Shown here piece by piece: positions 16,768 to 25,402 of a stretch of 64,000 bases of DNA. Position 1 is the first letter of the stretch; the number at the start of each line of letters is the position of its first letter. Source of the stretch: Gemmatimonadota bacterium (GTDB taxonomy: Bacteria > Gemmatimonadota > Gemmatimonadetes > Gemmatimonadales > Gemmatimonadaceae); NCBI GenBank assembly GCA_016712265.1, contig JADJRJ010000030.1, positions 248,001 to 312,000 of the forward strand, given 5' to 3'. Both the position numbers and the translations under genes were made by a program. A model generated the notes under the pieces. The model was not told where the DNA came from. It saw only the letters and a list, made by a program, of their open reading frames with translations, and ran no database searches.

Positions 16768-19700
16768 ATGCGGAGTATGGTAGAGCGCACGAACCCGTCG
16801 GCGTCCCTTGCCCTGTCCCTCGGACAGGCCCGTCGGCGCTGGCGCCTCCGGCACCTCGCGGCCGGCGCGGTCATCGTGGTCGCCGCGTTAGGCATCACGG
16901 TCTGGGGGGCGGCGGCGGTCATGGAACGCCTCCGATTCAATGCCGAGAGCGTGGTGCTGGGCCGCATCATCCTGGGCCTCGTGTCCGCAGTGGTCGGGGT
17001 CCGCTGGATCCTGTACCCACTGTTGCGGCGCATCACGGACGACCGGCTGGCCCTGTACCTCGAGGAGAAAGTGCCTTCGCTGGATGGAGCGGTCCTCTCC
17101 GCGGTCGAGGTGCAACGGATGCCGGCCCAGTCTGAGGCGCGCTCGCCCCTGCTGGAGCGCGGCCTGCTGACGGACGCCGTGCGGCGGATCGAACGGTCGC
17201 CGGAAATCCCGGTCCTGGAACGCGGGGCCACGCTGAAGTCGGCGACGGTCGCGGCGCTGCTGATGGCAGGGGTCGTGGCGTTTGTCGCACTGGGGCCTTC
17301 GTATGTGCGACAGGGTACGCGGCTGATGCTGACCCCGTGGAGTGACCCGGCGGTGGCACCGGTGTACGCCATCGCCCTCGAACCCGGGGACGTGACCGTG
17401 GCGCGCGGGAGTGATGTGCAGGTCAACGCGCGGTTGCAGGGTTTCACGAGCGAGTTGGTGGAGATTGTGGTGCGCCGTGGCAAGGATGGCGATTGGCAGC
17501 GCATTCCGATGGGGCCGTCGGCGGACACCGGGGCGATGACCGCGCGGTTGTTCGACGTGGCGGAGGACGCGGAGTACTTCGTGGAGGCGAGTAATGTGCG
17601 CTCGCCGGTCGCGCGGCTCACCGTACGCGACCTGCCGGCCATTGATAGCGTGGCCGTCGAGCTGCGGTTTCCAGGGTACACCGGTCTGGCCCCAGAGCGT
17701 GTGACCAACGGCGGCGACATCGCCGCGCTCGCGGGCACACGGGCGACGGTGCAGGTGCGCGTGTCGCGCCCGGTGCGGGCCGGCAGTATTGTGTTTGACA
17801 ATGGGTCCCGCATCCCGCTCACGGTGACGAATGGGACGGAGCTCTCGACTGCGATGGTCATCCGGAAGGACGGCTTCTATCGTGTAGAGCTCGAGGCGGA
17901 GGATGGGACCAAGGTCCCCGGGCCGATTGAGTACGTCATTGACGCGCTTGACGACGCGCCTCCCGGCGTATCGATCACCAAGCCGGGGCGCGACATGCGG
18001 CCCAGTGCGGTCGATGAGGTGCTGATCGAGGCTGAGGCCACCGACGACTACGGCGTGGGGCGCATGGAGCTGGTGTACCGGGTCAACGGGGGCGAGGAGA
18101 AGACGATAGCGTTGACCGAGGGGACCGGGCGACGGGCCAGGGAGATGAGTGCCGCGCATACGATCTTTCTCGAGGAGATGGGGCTCCAGCCTGGGGATGT
18201 GGTGGCGTACTTCGCGCGCGCGTGGGACAACAGCGCGGCGAAGCAACAGGCGGCGAGCGACATCTACTTCCTCACGGTGCGGCCGTTTGATCGCACGTTT
18301 CGGCAGAACCAGCAGGGCGGGGGTGGTGGCGGAGGCGGTGGGGGCGAGAACAATCCCGGGGCCATCGTTGAGCAACAGCGTGAGATCATCTCGGCGACCT
18401 ACAAGGCGCAGCGCGACAGCGCGCGAACCAATGCGCGCACCTTGCGGGAGGACGTAGCCACCATCCACTTGTCGCAAGGCAAGCTCCGGGAACAGGTGGC
18501 GCAGATGATCACGCGCCTGCAGCGTCCCGGCGTCCAGCAGGCCGATTCGGGGTTCCGGCAGATCCTCGAGTACATGAAGCAGTCGCAGGAGGAGATGCAG
18601 GCGGCGGAGCAGGAGCTCGCCAAGCCCGAGCTGGGCTCTGCACTCGGCCCTGAGCAGCGGGCGTTGCAGCAGGCCGAGCGCGCGGAGGCCGTCTTCCGCG
18701 ACGTGCAGGTCAGCATGCAGCAGGGCGGTGGCGGCGGAGGCGGCGGAGGGAACGCCAGTGCCTCCGATCTCGCCGACATGCTGGAGCTGGAGACGGACAA
18801 GATGCGCAACCAGTACGAGGGGGTGCAGCGCAGCCAGCAGGAGCAGGCGGAGCAGCAGGTGGACGAGACCCTCGAGCGGCTGAAGCGGCTCGCGGCGAGA
18901 CAACAACAGGAAAACGAGAAGTTGCGGCAGCGCGCGCAGCAGATGCAGGGCGGTGCGGGCGGCGGCGGTGGGTCTCAGCGGCAGCTGGCCGAGGAGACGG
19001 AACAGCTGGCGCGCCAGCTCGAGCGCCTGGCCCGCGAGCAGCAGAACACGGAGATGCGGGAGACCGCGCGCCGACTACAGGATGCTGCCAACCAGATGCG
19101 TCGCTCGGCGTCGTCCAATGGCTCGTCAGGGTCCGGGGCCGGAGGGGCGGCGACCGAACAGCTCGAGCAGGCCCGTCGGTTGTTGGAGGAGGCGCAGCGC
19201 AACACCGCGACCAGCGGAGCCGCGGAAGCCGCTCAGCGCGCCGAGCGCCTCTCCGCTCAGCAGCGCGAGGTGGGCAAGGAAGTCGAGTCCCTGGAAGCGG
19301 GGGCCGCGGGACAGGAGCGCGCCCGGCGCCTGGATGAGCGCAAGGCGCAGATGGCCAATGAGGCGGCGGCACTCGAACGTGACCTCGAGCGCATGGCCCG
19401 CGACAACCGCGCGCAACAGCAAGGGACGGCCCGGGCCATGCGCGAGGCGGCCGATGGCATGCGCCGCACGCGCGTCGAGGACCGGATCAACTATTCCCGC
19501 CAGACGATGACCGCGGCGTCACGCGAGTTCGCCAACAACGTGGAGCGGCAGATCCAGACAGACCTGGACTCGCTGGTCGGCCGAACCAACCGTATTGCCG
19601 GGGCGGCCGTCGCCGGGTCCGACAGCGCACAGCGTGTATCGCGAACGTTGGCGCAGGCGCGCGATCTGGTGCGCGGCCTGTCTTCGCTCGAGGAGCGGAT

Positions 19701-20517
19701 GCGTGAGCGTCAACAACAGGCCGCCGCCGCAGGAGCCGGTGGGCAGGGGCAGCAAGGCCAACAGGGATCGCAGCAGCCACAAGGCCAACAGGGTCAGGGC
19801 CAGCAGGGTCAGGGGCAACAGGGCCAAGGCCAGCAGGGCCGCAACGGGCAACAAGGCCAGGGCCAGCAGGGGCAAGGCCAACAGGGCCAAGGTCAGGGGC
19901 AAGGTCAGGGCCAAGGTCAGGGCCAAGGTCAGGGCCAAGGTCAGGGCCAAGGTCAGGGCCAAGGTCAGGGACAAGGTCAGGGACAAGGTCAGGGCCAGGG
20001 GGGCGGGGGAGGCGGCCAAGGCGGTCAGCGCGCGGAAGGACAGGCCGGTGGCCAGGGTGAGCGGCGAGGGCTCCGCGAGGATGGCGGAGGCGAACCCGGT
20101 GGACAGCGGCAACCCGGAGGGCAGGCGGGTGGCAACGGTCAGGGCGGACCCGGACGATTCAGCGCGGAGGATGTGCGACAGTTCACCCGCGAATTGCGCG
20201 GCCAGCGCGAGACGGCGGAAGCACTCCGACGCAACCTCGCGGGAACCGGGGTTTCCGCCGCTGACCTCGATCGCCTCATTGCGCGGCTCCGCGAAATGGA
20301 GGCCGCACGAACGTTCAACGATCCCGAGGAGTTGGAGCGGCTCCAGGTGGCCGTCCTCGAGGGTATGAAAGAGTTTGAATTCGGCCTGCGCCGTCAGCTC
20401 GGCGCCGTCGACAAGAATGGCCCGGTCCTTGGCGGTTCCGACGACGTGCCGGCGGCCTATCGGGATATGGTCAACGAGTACTTCCGTTCCCTCTCACGGC
20501 GCCCCAAGCGCGACTGA
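16768..20517 (+). CDS. DUF4175-type giant membrane/coiled-coil protein with Gln-Gly repeat tract
   Basis: A 1249-residue protein. The ATG at 16768 is preferred because AGGAGGG precedes it and the previous gene ends at 16757. Three N-terminal membrane helices (about 31-50, 65-90, 160-180) are followed by beta-rich, Ig-like periplasmic regions (residues 200-520, e.g. EPGDVTVARGSDVQVNARLQ). A long, charged, Gln/Glu/Arg-rich coiled coil follows (about 550-980), broken by short poly-Gly linkers. Next is a Gln-Gly tract (about 990-1090) encoded by 12-base tandem repeats, and a final helical domain (FSAEDVRQFTRELRGQRETA). The layout matches DUF4175 proteins that end MoxR/BatA loci. Function is unknown; a tension-bearing or hydrogel-like envelope component is speculative. 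Confidence 0.83.
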   Translation: MRSMVERTNPSASLALSLGQARRRWRLRHLAAGAVIVVAALGITVWGAAAVMERLRFNAESVVLGRIILGLVSAVVGVRWILYPLLRRITDDRLALYLEEKVPSLDGAVLSAVEVQRMPAQSEARSPLLERGLLTDAVRRIERSPEIPVLERGATLKSATVAALLMAGVVAFVALGPSYVRQGTRLMLTPWSDPAVAPVYAIALEPGDVTVARGSDVQVNARLQGFTSELVEIVVRRGKDGDWQRIPMGPSADTGAMTARLFDVAEDAEYFVEASNVRSPVARLTVRDLPAIDSVAVELRFPGYTGLAPERVTNGGDIAALAGTRATVQVRVSRPVRAGSIVFDNGSRIPLTVTNGTELSTAMVIRKDGFYRVELEAEDGTKVPGPIEYVIDALDDAPPGVSITKPGRDMRPSAVDEVLIEAEATDDYGVGRMELVYRVNGGEEKTIALTEGTGRRAREMSAAHTIFLEEMGLQPGDVVAYFARAWDNSAAKQQAASDIYFLTVRPFDRTFRQNQQGGGGGGGGGGENNPGAIVEQQREIISATYKAQRDSARTNARTLREDVATIHLSQGKLREQVAQMITRLQRPGVQQADSGFRQILEYMKQSQEEMQAAEQELAKPELGSALGPEQRALQQAERAEAVFRDVQVSMQQGGGGGGGGGNASASDLADMLELETDKMRNQYEGVQRSQQEQAEQQVDETLERLKRLAARQQQENEKLRQRAQQMQGGAGGGGGSQRQLAEETEQLARQLERLAREQQNTEMRETARRLQDAANQMRRSASSNGSSGSGAGGAATEQLEQARRLLEEAQRNTATSGAAEAAQRAERLSAQQREVGKEVESLEAGAAGQERARRLDERKAQMANEAAALERDLERMARDNRAQQQGTARAMREAADGMRRTRVEDRINYSRQTMTAASREFANNVERQIQTDLDSLVGRTNRIAGAAVAGSDSAQRVSRTLAQARDLVRGLSSLEERMRERQQQAAAAGAGGQGQQGQQGSQQPQGQQGQGQQGQGQQGQGQQGRNGQQGQGQQGQGQQGQGQGQGQGQGQGQGQGQGQGQGQGQGQGQGQGQGQGQGGGGGGQGGQRAEGQAGGQGERRGLREDGGGEPGGQRQPGGQAGGNGQGGPGRFSAEDVRQFTRELRGQRETAEALRRNLAGTGVSAADLDRLIARLREMEAARTFNDPEELERLQVAVLEGMKEFEFGLRRQLGAVDKNGPVLGGSDDVPAAYRDMVNEYFRSLSRRPKRD
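19885..19992 (+). repeat. Nine tandem 12-base units coding Gln-Gly
   Basis: Nine nearly identical units (consensus GGCCAAGGTCAG, variants GGGCAA and GGACAA) run head to tail inside the DUF4175 gene. Each encodes Gly-Gln-Gly-Gln. Looser units of the same kind flank them on both sides from about 19740. As the unit length is a multiple of three, copy-number slippage keeps the frame, so the tract is a likely site of length variation between strains. Confidence 0.9.
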
Positions 20518-20529
20518 TTAACGTTACCG

Positions 20530-21060
20530 ATGCCCACTCGTCCGGATTACACGCAACGCCCCGCCGTGGGCGAACACGCGCCCTACTACAGCACGTATGT
20601 GTCCCATGTCGCGGACGGGGACATCCTTGCCACGCTGGCCGCGCAGCACGATCACACGCAGGTGCTGTTGCGCGGGATTCCCGAGAGTCGGGGGGGGCAT
20701 CGGTACGCCGAGGGGAAGTGGAGCATCCGTGAGGCCGTCGGGCACATGATCGACACCGAGCGCGTCTTCAGTTATCGCGCGATGTCGTTCGCCCGGGGCG
20801 ACGAGACCCATCTGCCCGCGTTCGACGAAAATACGTGGGTCGCGAACGGGTTCTTTGACGAGCGGTCACTGGCGTCGCTTGCCGACGAGTTTCGCGCGGC
20901 GCGCGCCGCGTCACTGGCCCTGCTGGGCCACCTGAATGCCACCGAGTGGTCGCGGGTGGGCAAAGCCAGCGTCGCCCACATGTCGGTGCGTGCGGCCGCG
21001 TGGGTCATCGCCGGCCACGAGCTGCACCACGTCGGCATCCTCAAGTCGCGCTACCTGTAG
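20530..21060 (+). CDS. DinB family protein
   Basis: A 176-residue helical protein of the DinB/YfiT four-helix-bundle superfamily. The segments HRYAEGKWSIREAVGHMIDTERVFSYRAM, the central AHMSVRAAAWVIAGHELHHVGIL and the closing LKSRYL fit the family. Three histidines in typical positions (GHMIDTE; GHELHH, two) could form the metal site seen in DinB-like thiol S-transferases that use bacillithiol or mycothiol; the metal is inferred. The gene starts 12 bases after the DUF4175 gene and may be read through from that locus, but no functional link is evident. Confidence 0.9.
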   Translation: MPTRPDYTQRPAVGEHAPYYSTYVSHVADGDILATLAAQHDHTQVLLRGIPESRGGHRYAEGKWSIREAVGHMIDTERVFSYRAMSFARGDETHLPAFDENTWVANGFFDERSLASLADEFRAARAASLALLGHLNATEWSRVGKASVAHMSVRAAAWVIAGHELHHVGILKSRYL

Positions 21061-21161
21061 CCGACTGGGCAAGCGTCCGACGAGTACCCCGCGCCCACGG
21101 GAAGCGCTCACGCGCCCCGGGGTGGCGCGGTCGCAGCGTCGATCTGTTCGATGGGGGGCCG

Positions 21162-21189
21162 TTGAACGACATGGTTAAGCGACTATAAT
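21162..21189 (+). promoter_or_regulatory. Sigma-70-like promoter for the DUF481 gene
   Basis: TTGAAC (21162-21167) and a perfect TATAAT (21184-21189) are separated by 16 bases. They lie about 63 bases upstream of the DUF481 start codon, in the only non-coding gap between it and the DinB gene. In this GC-rich sequence a perfect -10 box at the right spacing from a near-consensus -35 box is good evidence for a housekeeping promoter. Confidence 0.7.
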
Positions 21190-21251
21190 GCGGCGTCGGC
21201 TGGGTGGTGTCGGGATCGCGGGGCCGACCCTACCTCATTCCCCTAATTGGC

Positions 21252-21962
21252 ATGCGCCGTTCAACGTTCCTCCTGCTGGCCGCCTTCACTGCCGCCGAAG
21301 CGCAGGACGCACCAAAGCCGCGTGAGTTCACGTCGGACCTGGGTTTCGTCAGCACAACCGGCAACTCCGAGGTGACCACGTTCAATTTGGGCGAGAAGCT
21401 CATCCTCCGCGCAGGGAAGTGGGAGCACAAGCAACAGTTCGGGGCCGTAAACAGTGCGCAGGATGGCAAGCAGACCTCGAACCTGCTCTTCGCCAACTGG
21501 CGGTCGGACTTCAGCTTGTCGAAGAACCTGGCCGTGTTCGGCTTCTTTGGCTACGATCGCAACACCTTTGCCGGGATCTCGCGGCGCTTTGAGCAGGCGG
21601 CAGGTCTGGCGGCCAAGCTGGTGACGCGTGACACCGACGCCTGGACCTTTGAGGCCGGTCTCGCGATGAATCAGCAGCGAGCGACCGACGGCACGACCCT
21701 CAATTTTGCTTCGCTGCGTTCGGGCACGCTCTGGAAGCACCACTTCTCCAAGGCGTCGTACTTCACGCAGGGGGTTGAGTTCCTGCCCTCGTTCAAGAAC
21801 TCCGACGACTACCGCGTGAATACCGAGACGGCCTTTGTCGCCCCGATCTCCACGCACGTGTCGATGAAGGCGGGGTACGTCATCCGGTACGACAACCTCC
21901 CGGAAACCGGCCGCCAGTCGAGCGACCGCATCTTCACAACGGGGCTGCAGTTCAACTGGTAA
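21252..21962 (+). CDS. DUF481 (YdiY-like) outer-membrane beta-barrel protein
   Basis: A 236-residue protein. The ATG at 21252 gives a normal signal peptide (MRRSTFLLLAAFTAAEAQDA); an upstream ATG would prefix it with 16 unsuited residues. The mature protein is a series of alternating beta strands: FTSDLGFVSTTGNSEVTTF, LGEKLILRAGKWEHKQQFGA and a C-terminal strand ending FTTGLQFNW with the terminal aromatic typical of outer-membrane barrels. TTGNSEVTTFNLG is the hallmark of DUF481 proteins, also described as salt-induced outer-membrane proteins. It is monocistronic, with its own promoter upstream and a strong terminator downstream. Confidence 0.92.
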   Translation: MRRSTFLLLAAFTAAEAQDAPKPREFTSDLGFVSTTGNSEVTTFNLGEKLILRAGKWEHKQQFGAVNSAQDGKQTSNLLFANWRSDFSLSKNLAVFGFFGYDRNTFAGISRRFEQAAGLAAKLVTRDTDAWTFEAGLAMNQQRATDGTTLNFASLRSGTLWKHHFSKASYFTQGVEFLPSFKNSDDYRVNTETAFVAPISTHVSMKAGYVIRYDNLPETGRQSSDRIFTTGLQFNW

Positions 21963-21984
21963 GCTGGTTGGGGCGGGGCGCAGG

Positions 21985-22022
21985 ACGGGGACAGGGAGCC
22001 GCTGGCTCGCTGTCCCCGTTTC
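21985..22022 (+). terminator. Strong intrinsic terminator between convergent DUF481 and terC genes
   Basis: ACGGGGACAG (21985-21994) pairs with CTGTCCCCGT (22010-22019). An inner stem, GAGCC with GGCTC, closes around a 3-base loop, and TTTC follows. It sits 22 bases after the DUF481 stop and can also act for the opposing TerC gene. Confidence 0.85.
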
Positions 22023-22046
22023 ACGTACCACCCCGCCCGTAAGTGG

Positions 22047-22793
22047 CTAGAGCCGCGGGGTATCCCGCAACTCCACCGCACCCTGGGCGGCCCTGTCCCG
22101 CAGCTTGAGGTTGACCATCTCCACCGCGAACGAGAAGGCCATCGCGAAGTACGTGTAGCCCTTCGGGATGTGCTGACCCAGCCCCTCGGCCACCAGGTTC
22201 GTGCCGATGAGCACGAGAAAGGCCAGCGCCAGGATCTTCACCGTCGGGTGGTCGTCGACAAAAGCCGAGATCGGCCCGGCCGCACGCAGCATGACCCCGA
22301 GCGCAATCACGTTGGCGGCCACCATGATCTGGACCTCCTTGACCATCCCGACGGCGGTGATCACCGAGTCGAGCGAAAACACGATGTCCACGACCATGAT
22401 CTGGAGCACAACGGCCGTGAGTGACTGCGCGACCTTGCCGGTGGTGTGCTCAGCCGTCTGCCCTTCCAGCTTGTCATGGATCTCGTAGGTCGCCTTGGCG
22501 ATCAGGAAGAGGCCACCCAGGAGCAGGATGATCGCCCGCCCGCTGAAGTCAATGCTCCCGACGCTGAACAACGGGCGGGTGAGGCGCACGATCCAGGCGA
22601 TGGAGAGCAGCAGCAGGAGTCGGGTAACGAACGCCCCCATCAGCCCGAGCTTGCGCGCCCTGGGCTGGTCCTCCTTTGGAAGCTTGCCGGACAGGATCGA
22701 GATGAAGATGATGTTGTCGATCCCGAGGACGATCTCGAGGACAGTCAACGTCAGCAAGCCAATCCAGGCACTTGGGTCGGACAGCCAAGCCAT
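22047..22793 (-). CDS. TerC family integral membrane protein
   Basis: A 248-residue membrane protein with about seven helices. The start at ATG 22793 (MAWLSDPSAWIGLLTLTVLE) matches the usual TerC N-terminus; upstream in-frame codons encode an unlikely leader. Diagnostic motifs are LEIVLGIDNIIFISIL near residue 20 and VDIVFSLDSVITAVGM in the second half, which carry the paired acidic residues of TerC/Alx. Family members function in tellurium resistance and as manganese exporters, sometimes loading metal into exported enzymes. The C-terminus (HIPKGYTYFAMAFSFAVEM) is also family-typical. It is divergent from the potassium channel gene, with 88 bases between the starts. Confidence 0.95.
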   Translation of the reverse strand: MAWLSDPSAWIGLLTLTVLEIVLGIDNIIFISILSGKLPKEDQPRARKLGLMGAFVTRLLLLLSIAWIVRLTRPLFSVGSIDFSGRAIILLLGGLFLIAKATYEIHDKLEGQTAEHTTGKVAQSLTAVVLQIMVVDIVFSLDSVITAVGMVKEVQIMVAANVIALGVMLRAAGPISAFVDDHPTVKILALAFLVLIGTNLVAEGLGQHIPKGYTYFAMAFSFAVEMVNLKLRDRAAQGAVELRDTPRL

Positions 22794-22881
22794 GCGGCAG
22801 GGGGGTGAAGGCGAGCCGCAATCTACTGGGTCCGGGCCGCTCAGCGTTGCCTCCACGGCACTGGGTCATACCTTCCCGCGC

Positions 22882-23853
22882 ATGACATCCTCCGTGAACC
22901 CAATGGCCGCCGCGGGCCTCGCTCCCGACGACGCCACCCGCGACCTCGGTTTCGGCCAGGTCGTTGCCCAGGAGAGTCGTCGACGCCTCGTCAACCGGGA
23001 CGGCACGTTCAACGTGGTGCGCCACGGCTTGAGCGCGCTGACCTCACTCAGCGCGTATCACTGGCTCGTGACGATGACCTGGACGCGTTTCGTGGCGCTC
23101 CTGGCAGCCAGCATGCTGGTGTGGAATGGCCTGTTTGCCGCACTCTTCATCGCGTGCGGACCTGGCGCGCTCGTCGTCCCGGATGGCGCTGGGGTCGATC
23201 ACCGGTGGTTGGCCGCGTACTTCTTCTCCGTCCAAACCTTTGCGACCATCGGCTACGGGCAGATCGCGCCGGCCGGCGTCGCGCCGAACGTGGTGGTCGT
23301 CGTCGAGTCCTTCATGAGTGTCGTCTTCATCACGCTCGTGACGGGCATCGTCTTTGCGCGGTTCTCGAGGCCGACCGCCAGGGTGAAGTTCAGCGAACGC
23401 GCCGTCGTCGCGCCGTACCACGGGGGGCGAGCGTTCATGTTTCGGCTGGTCAACGTGCGCCGCTCCCAGTTGTTCGAGCTGCAAGCCAAGGTGTCGTGTG
23501 CCTATTGGGCGGAGGAGGGCGGGCGCCGCTCCCGACGTTTTGCGAGCCTGGAGCTCGAGCGCCCGACAGTCAACTTCCTGCCGCTCTCCTGGACGGTCGT
23601 CCACCCGTTCGACGCAAGCAGCCCGTTCCATGGCCTGTCCGAGACGGAGTTCCGCGCCCTCGAACCGGAGTTCCTGGTGCTCCTCTCGGGGGTCGATGAG
23701 ACGTGGGAGCAGGTGGTGCACGCGCGGTCCTCGTACGCCCTCAGCGAAGTGACCTGGGGGGCGAGGTTCGCCGACATTTACGACCGACGTGACCCTGGCC
23801 AACTGGCCATCGACGTCCGCCAGTTGTCGAGCCTTGAGCGCGTCGCACTGTAA
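22882..23853 (+). CDS. Inward-rectifier (Kir/KirBac-type) potassium channel
   Basis: A 323-residue protein. After a cytoplasmic N-terminus (GFGQVVAQESRRRLVNRDGTFNVVRHGL, the conserved slide-helix approach) come two membrane helices flanking a pore loop. The selectivity filter is TIGYG near residue 122, within FFSVQTFATIGYGQIAPAG. The second helix continues as VVVESFMSVVFITLVTGIVFARFSRP, the Kir signature. An immunoglobulin-like cytoplasmic domain follows (VKFSERAVVAPYHGGRAFMFRLVN, LELERPTVNFLPLSWTVVHP). Family and filter identify it as a K+ channel gated by cytoplasmic ligands. The ATG at 22882 is the natural start. Confidence 0.95.
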   Translation: MTSSVNPMAAAGLAPDDATRDLGFGQVVAQESRRRLVNRDGTFNVVRHGLSALTSLSAYHWLVTMTWTRFVALLAASMLVWNGLFAALFIACGPGALVVPDGAGVDHRWLAAYFFSVQTFATIGYGQIAPAGVAPNVVVVVESFMSVVFITLVTGIVFARFSRPTARVKFSERAVVAPYHGGRAFMFRLVNVRRSQLFELQAKVSCAYWAEEGGRRSRRFASLELERPTVNFLPLSWTVVHPFDASSPFHGLSETEFRALEPEFLVLLSGVDETWEQVVHARSSYALSEVTWGARFADIYDRRDPGQLAIDVRQLSSLERVAL

Positions 23854-23867
23854 GCGGCGTTAGGCGC

Positions 23868-24770
23868 CTAGGGGGTGAGGTCGGTCGAGTAGGTGTTGAG
23901 GAACTCGAGGAAGCGGGATACTTCCGTGATGTCGCGGCCCGTGAAGCGGATGGTATGGGCGTCGATGCGCTGGATGCCCGGGAGGTAGGCGACGATCTCT
24001 GCGGCGCGGTAGTGCTTGAAGCTCACGTCCGCGTTGACCTGGCCTCGGAGCTGGTAGGGACGAAAGGAGGCACGTCGCTCCACGCCAGCCTTCGCGCGAG
24101 CGCGGATCAACTCCTGTCCCGCCTTGGGGGTCATCGTCTCCGCCGAGTGAAACGAGATCGCGCGTTTCACCTGGGCACCCTCAATGGGCCCCGTGAACTT
24201 GCGGACCTCGTCAATGGCGGCGTCGTCGCCGGAAATCATGACGACCGGCACCCCGAAGTGTCCGGCAATTGCAGCGTTGATCCCGCCCTCCGGTGCCTGC
24301 GTGCCGTTGAGGGCCACCCCGGTCAGGGTGGCGCTCGACATGGTGTGCGCACGGACGCCAGCGACGTTGGAGGTCCCCGAGTGGTATCCGATAAACAGGA
24401 CGGCGCCAAACGTCGAGTCGATCCCCTCCATCATCATCAGGGGGCGTGGCCACGATCGCACGATGCGAACGTCGACGGGCAACTGTTCGATCAACAGGTT
24501 CTGGCCGTTGCCGTGCGAGTCGCTCACCAGGATTTCCGTGGCACCGGCGTCCCTCGCGCCCAGGATCGCGGCGTTCACCTCATCGGTCATGAACTGGCGA
24601 GCGCGCTGATACTCGAAGCCGGTCGGCCCGAGTTGCTCGTTGGTCACGACGCCCGTGATGCCCTCCATATCTGCGGAGATGTAGACCTTGAGGCGGCGGG
24701 GCGCCTGTGCGGCGGCCGGCAGGGCCGCGAGGCCGAGGCAGGGGACGAGGGCGAGCAGGGACAGGCGCAT
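23868..24770 (-). CDS. M55 family D-aminopeptidase (DppA-like), secreted
   Basis: A 300-residue protein. ATG 24770 gives a signal peptide (MRLSLLALVPCLGLAALPAAAQA). The mature protein begins LKVYISADMEGITGVVTNEQ, the N-terminal zinc-ligand segment (Asp and Glu of DxEG) of the M55 family. It continues with DAGATEILVSDSHGNGQNLL and VLFIGYHSGTS, which supply the remaining histidine ligands. M55 enzymes are zinc D-aminopeptidases that form a decamer; DppA of Bacillus releases D-Ala from peptides. A periplasmic location suggests scavenging of cell-wall D-amino acids or peptides. It is convergent with the Kir gene, with only 14 bases between the stops. Confidence 0.93.
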   Translation of the reverse strand: MRLSLLALVPCLGLAALPAAAQAPRRLKVYISADMEGITGVVTNEQLGPTGFEYQRARQFMTDEVNAAILGARDAGATEILVSDSHGNGQNLLIEQLPVDVRIVRSWPRPLMMMEGIDSTFGAVLFIGYHSGTSNVAGVRAHTMSSATLTGVALNGTQAPEGGINAAIAGHFGVPVVMISGDDAAIDEVRKFTGPIEGAQVKRAISFHSAETMTPKAGQELIRARAKAGVERRASFRPYQLRGQVNADVSFKHYRAAEIVAYLPGIQRIDAHTIRFTGRDITEVSRFLEFLNTYSTDLTP

Positions 24771-24847
24771 GGCGGAATCACCGGACAGGATGCGGAAAGG
24801 TGGCGTCGCGCGCGCTACGTTGCGAGGAGCGCTCCGTCCTGGGGGCC

Positions 24848-25402
24848 TCAGGGACGGTGCGCCTCGTGCCCCGCCGTGGAGTCGCGCATCGGCATGGTCG
24901 CTTCGATCCGCTCTGCGACTGGCCTCGGCAGGTCGGACAGGTGTTCGTTCACCACGCGCCATCCCTCGGCCGTCCGCCGCCACAGTGTGGTCCACGTTCC
25001 CCCGATCACATGTGGCGTCCCGCGATCGGTCCAGTGCGGGACGTAGTAATTGGCCGTCAGAACCACGGCGTCCCGATTGATCACGTCGGTCTCGATGCGA
25101 TCCCACTTCCAGGTCGGCGCCACCATGTACTGGCCGACGCCGTCCCAGAAGGCGTTCACCGACATTTGCAGGGAGTCGCGGCTCGTGGTCACGCGCCCCG
25201 CCGTCGCCGAGACCACCCGGCCAGACGAGGGGTAGATGGACATCAATCTCCGAACCACGTCGCCTCGTGAGAGGTCATACGCCGACTCCAGAGTGCCTCT
25301 TACCTCCTTCCCGATCGCGGTACGCTCCGCATCCGAAAGGGTTGCGGTCGAGCTGCAGGCGATGAGGCCGACGAGTGGGAGGCAACGGAGGAGCGCGCGC
25401 AT
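24848..25402 (-). CDS. NTF2-like (SnoaL/DUF4440) fold lipoprotein
   Basis: A 184-residue protein whose ATG at 25402 starts a lipoprotein signal (MRALLRCLPLVGLIACSS, lipobox LIAC). The rest fits the NTF2-like cone fold: an N-terminal helix (LSDAERTAIGKEVRGTLESA), DVVRRLMSIYPSSGRVVSA, and the strands VVLTANYYVPHWTDRG and TWTTLWRRTAEGWRVVNEHLS. The closing WRVVNEHLSDLP is typical of DUF4440/SnoaL-like proteins. Such domains bind small molecules or serve as non-catalytic adaptors; nothing here specifies a ligand. A second NTF2-like protein of similar kind is encoded at 52651-53211. It stands 77 bases upstream of the M55 gene on the same strand. Confidence 0.8.
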   Translation of the reverse strand: MRALLRCLPLVGLIACSSTATLSDAERTAIGKEVRGTLESAYDLSRGDVVRRLMSIYPSSGRVVSATAGRVTTSRDSLQMSVNAFWDGVGQYMVAPTWKWDRIETDVINRDAVVLTANYYVPHWTDRGTPHVIGGTWTTLWRRTAEGWRVVNEHLSDLPRPVAERIEATMPMRDSTAGHEAHRP

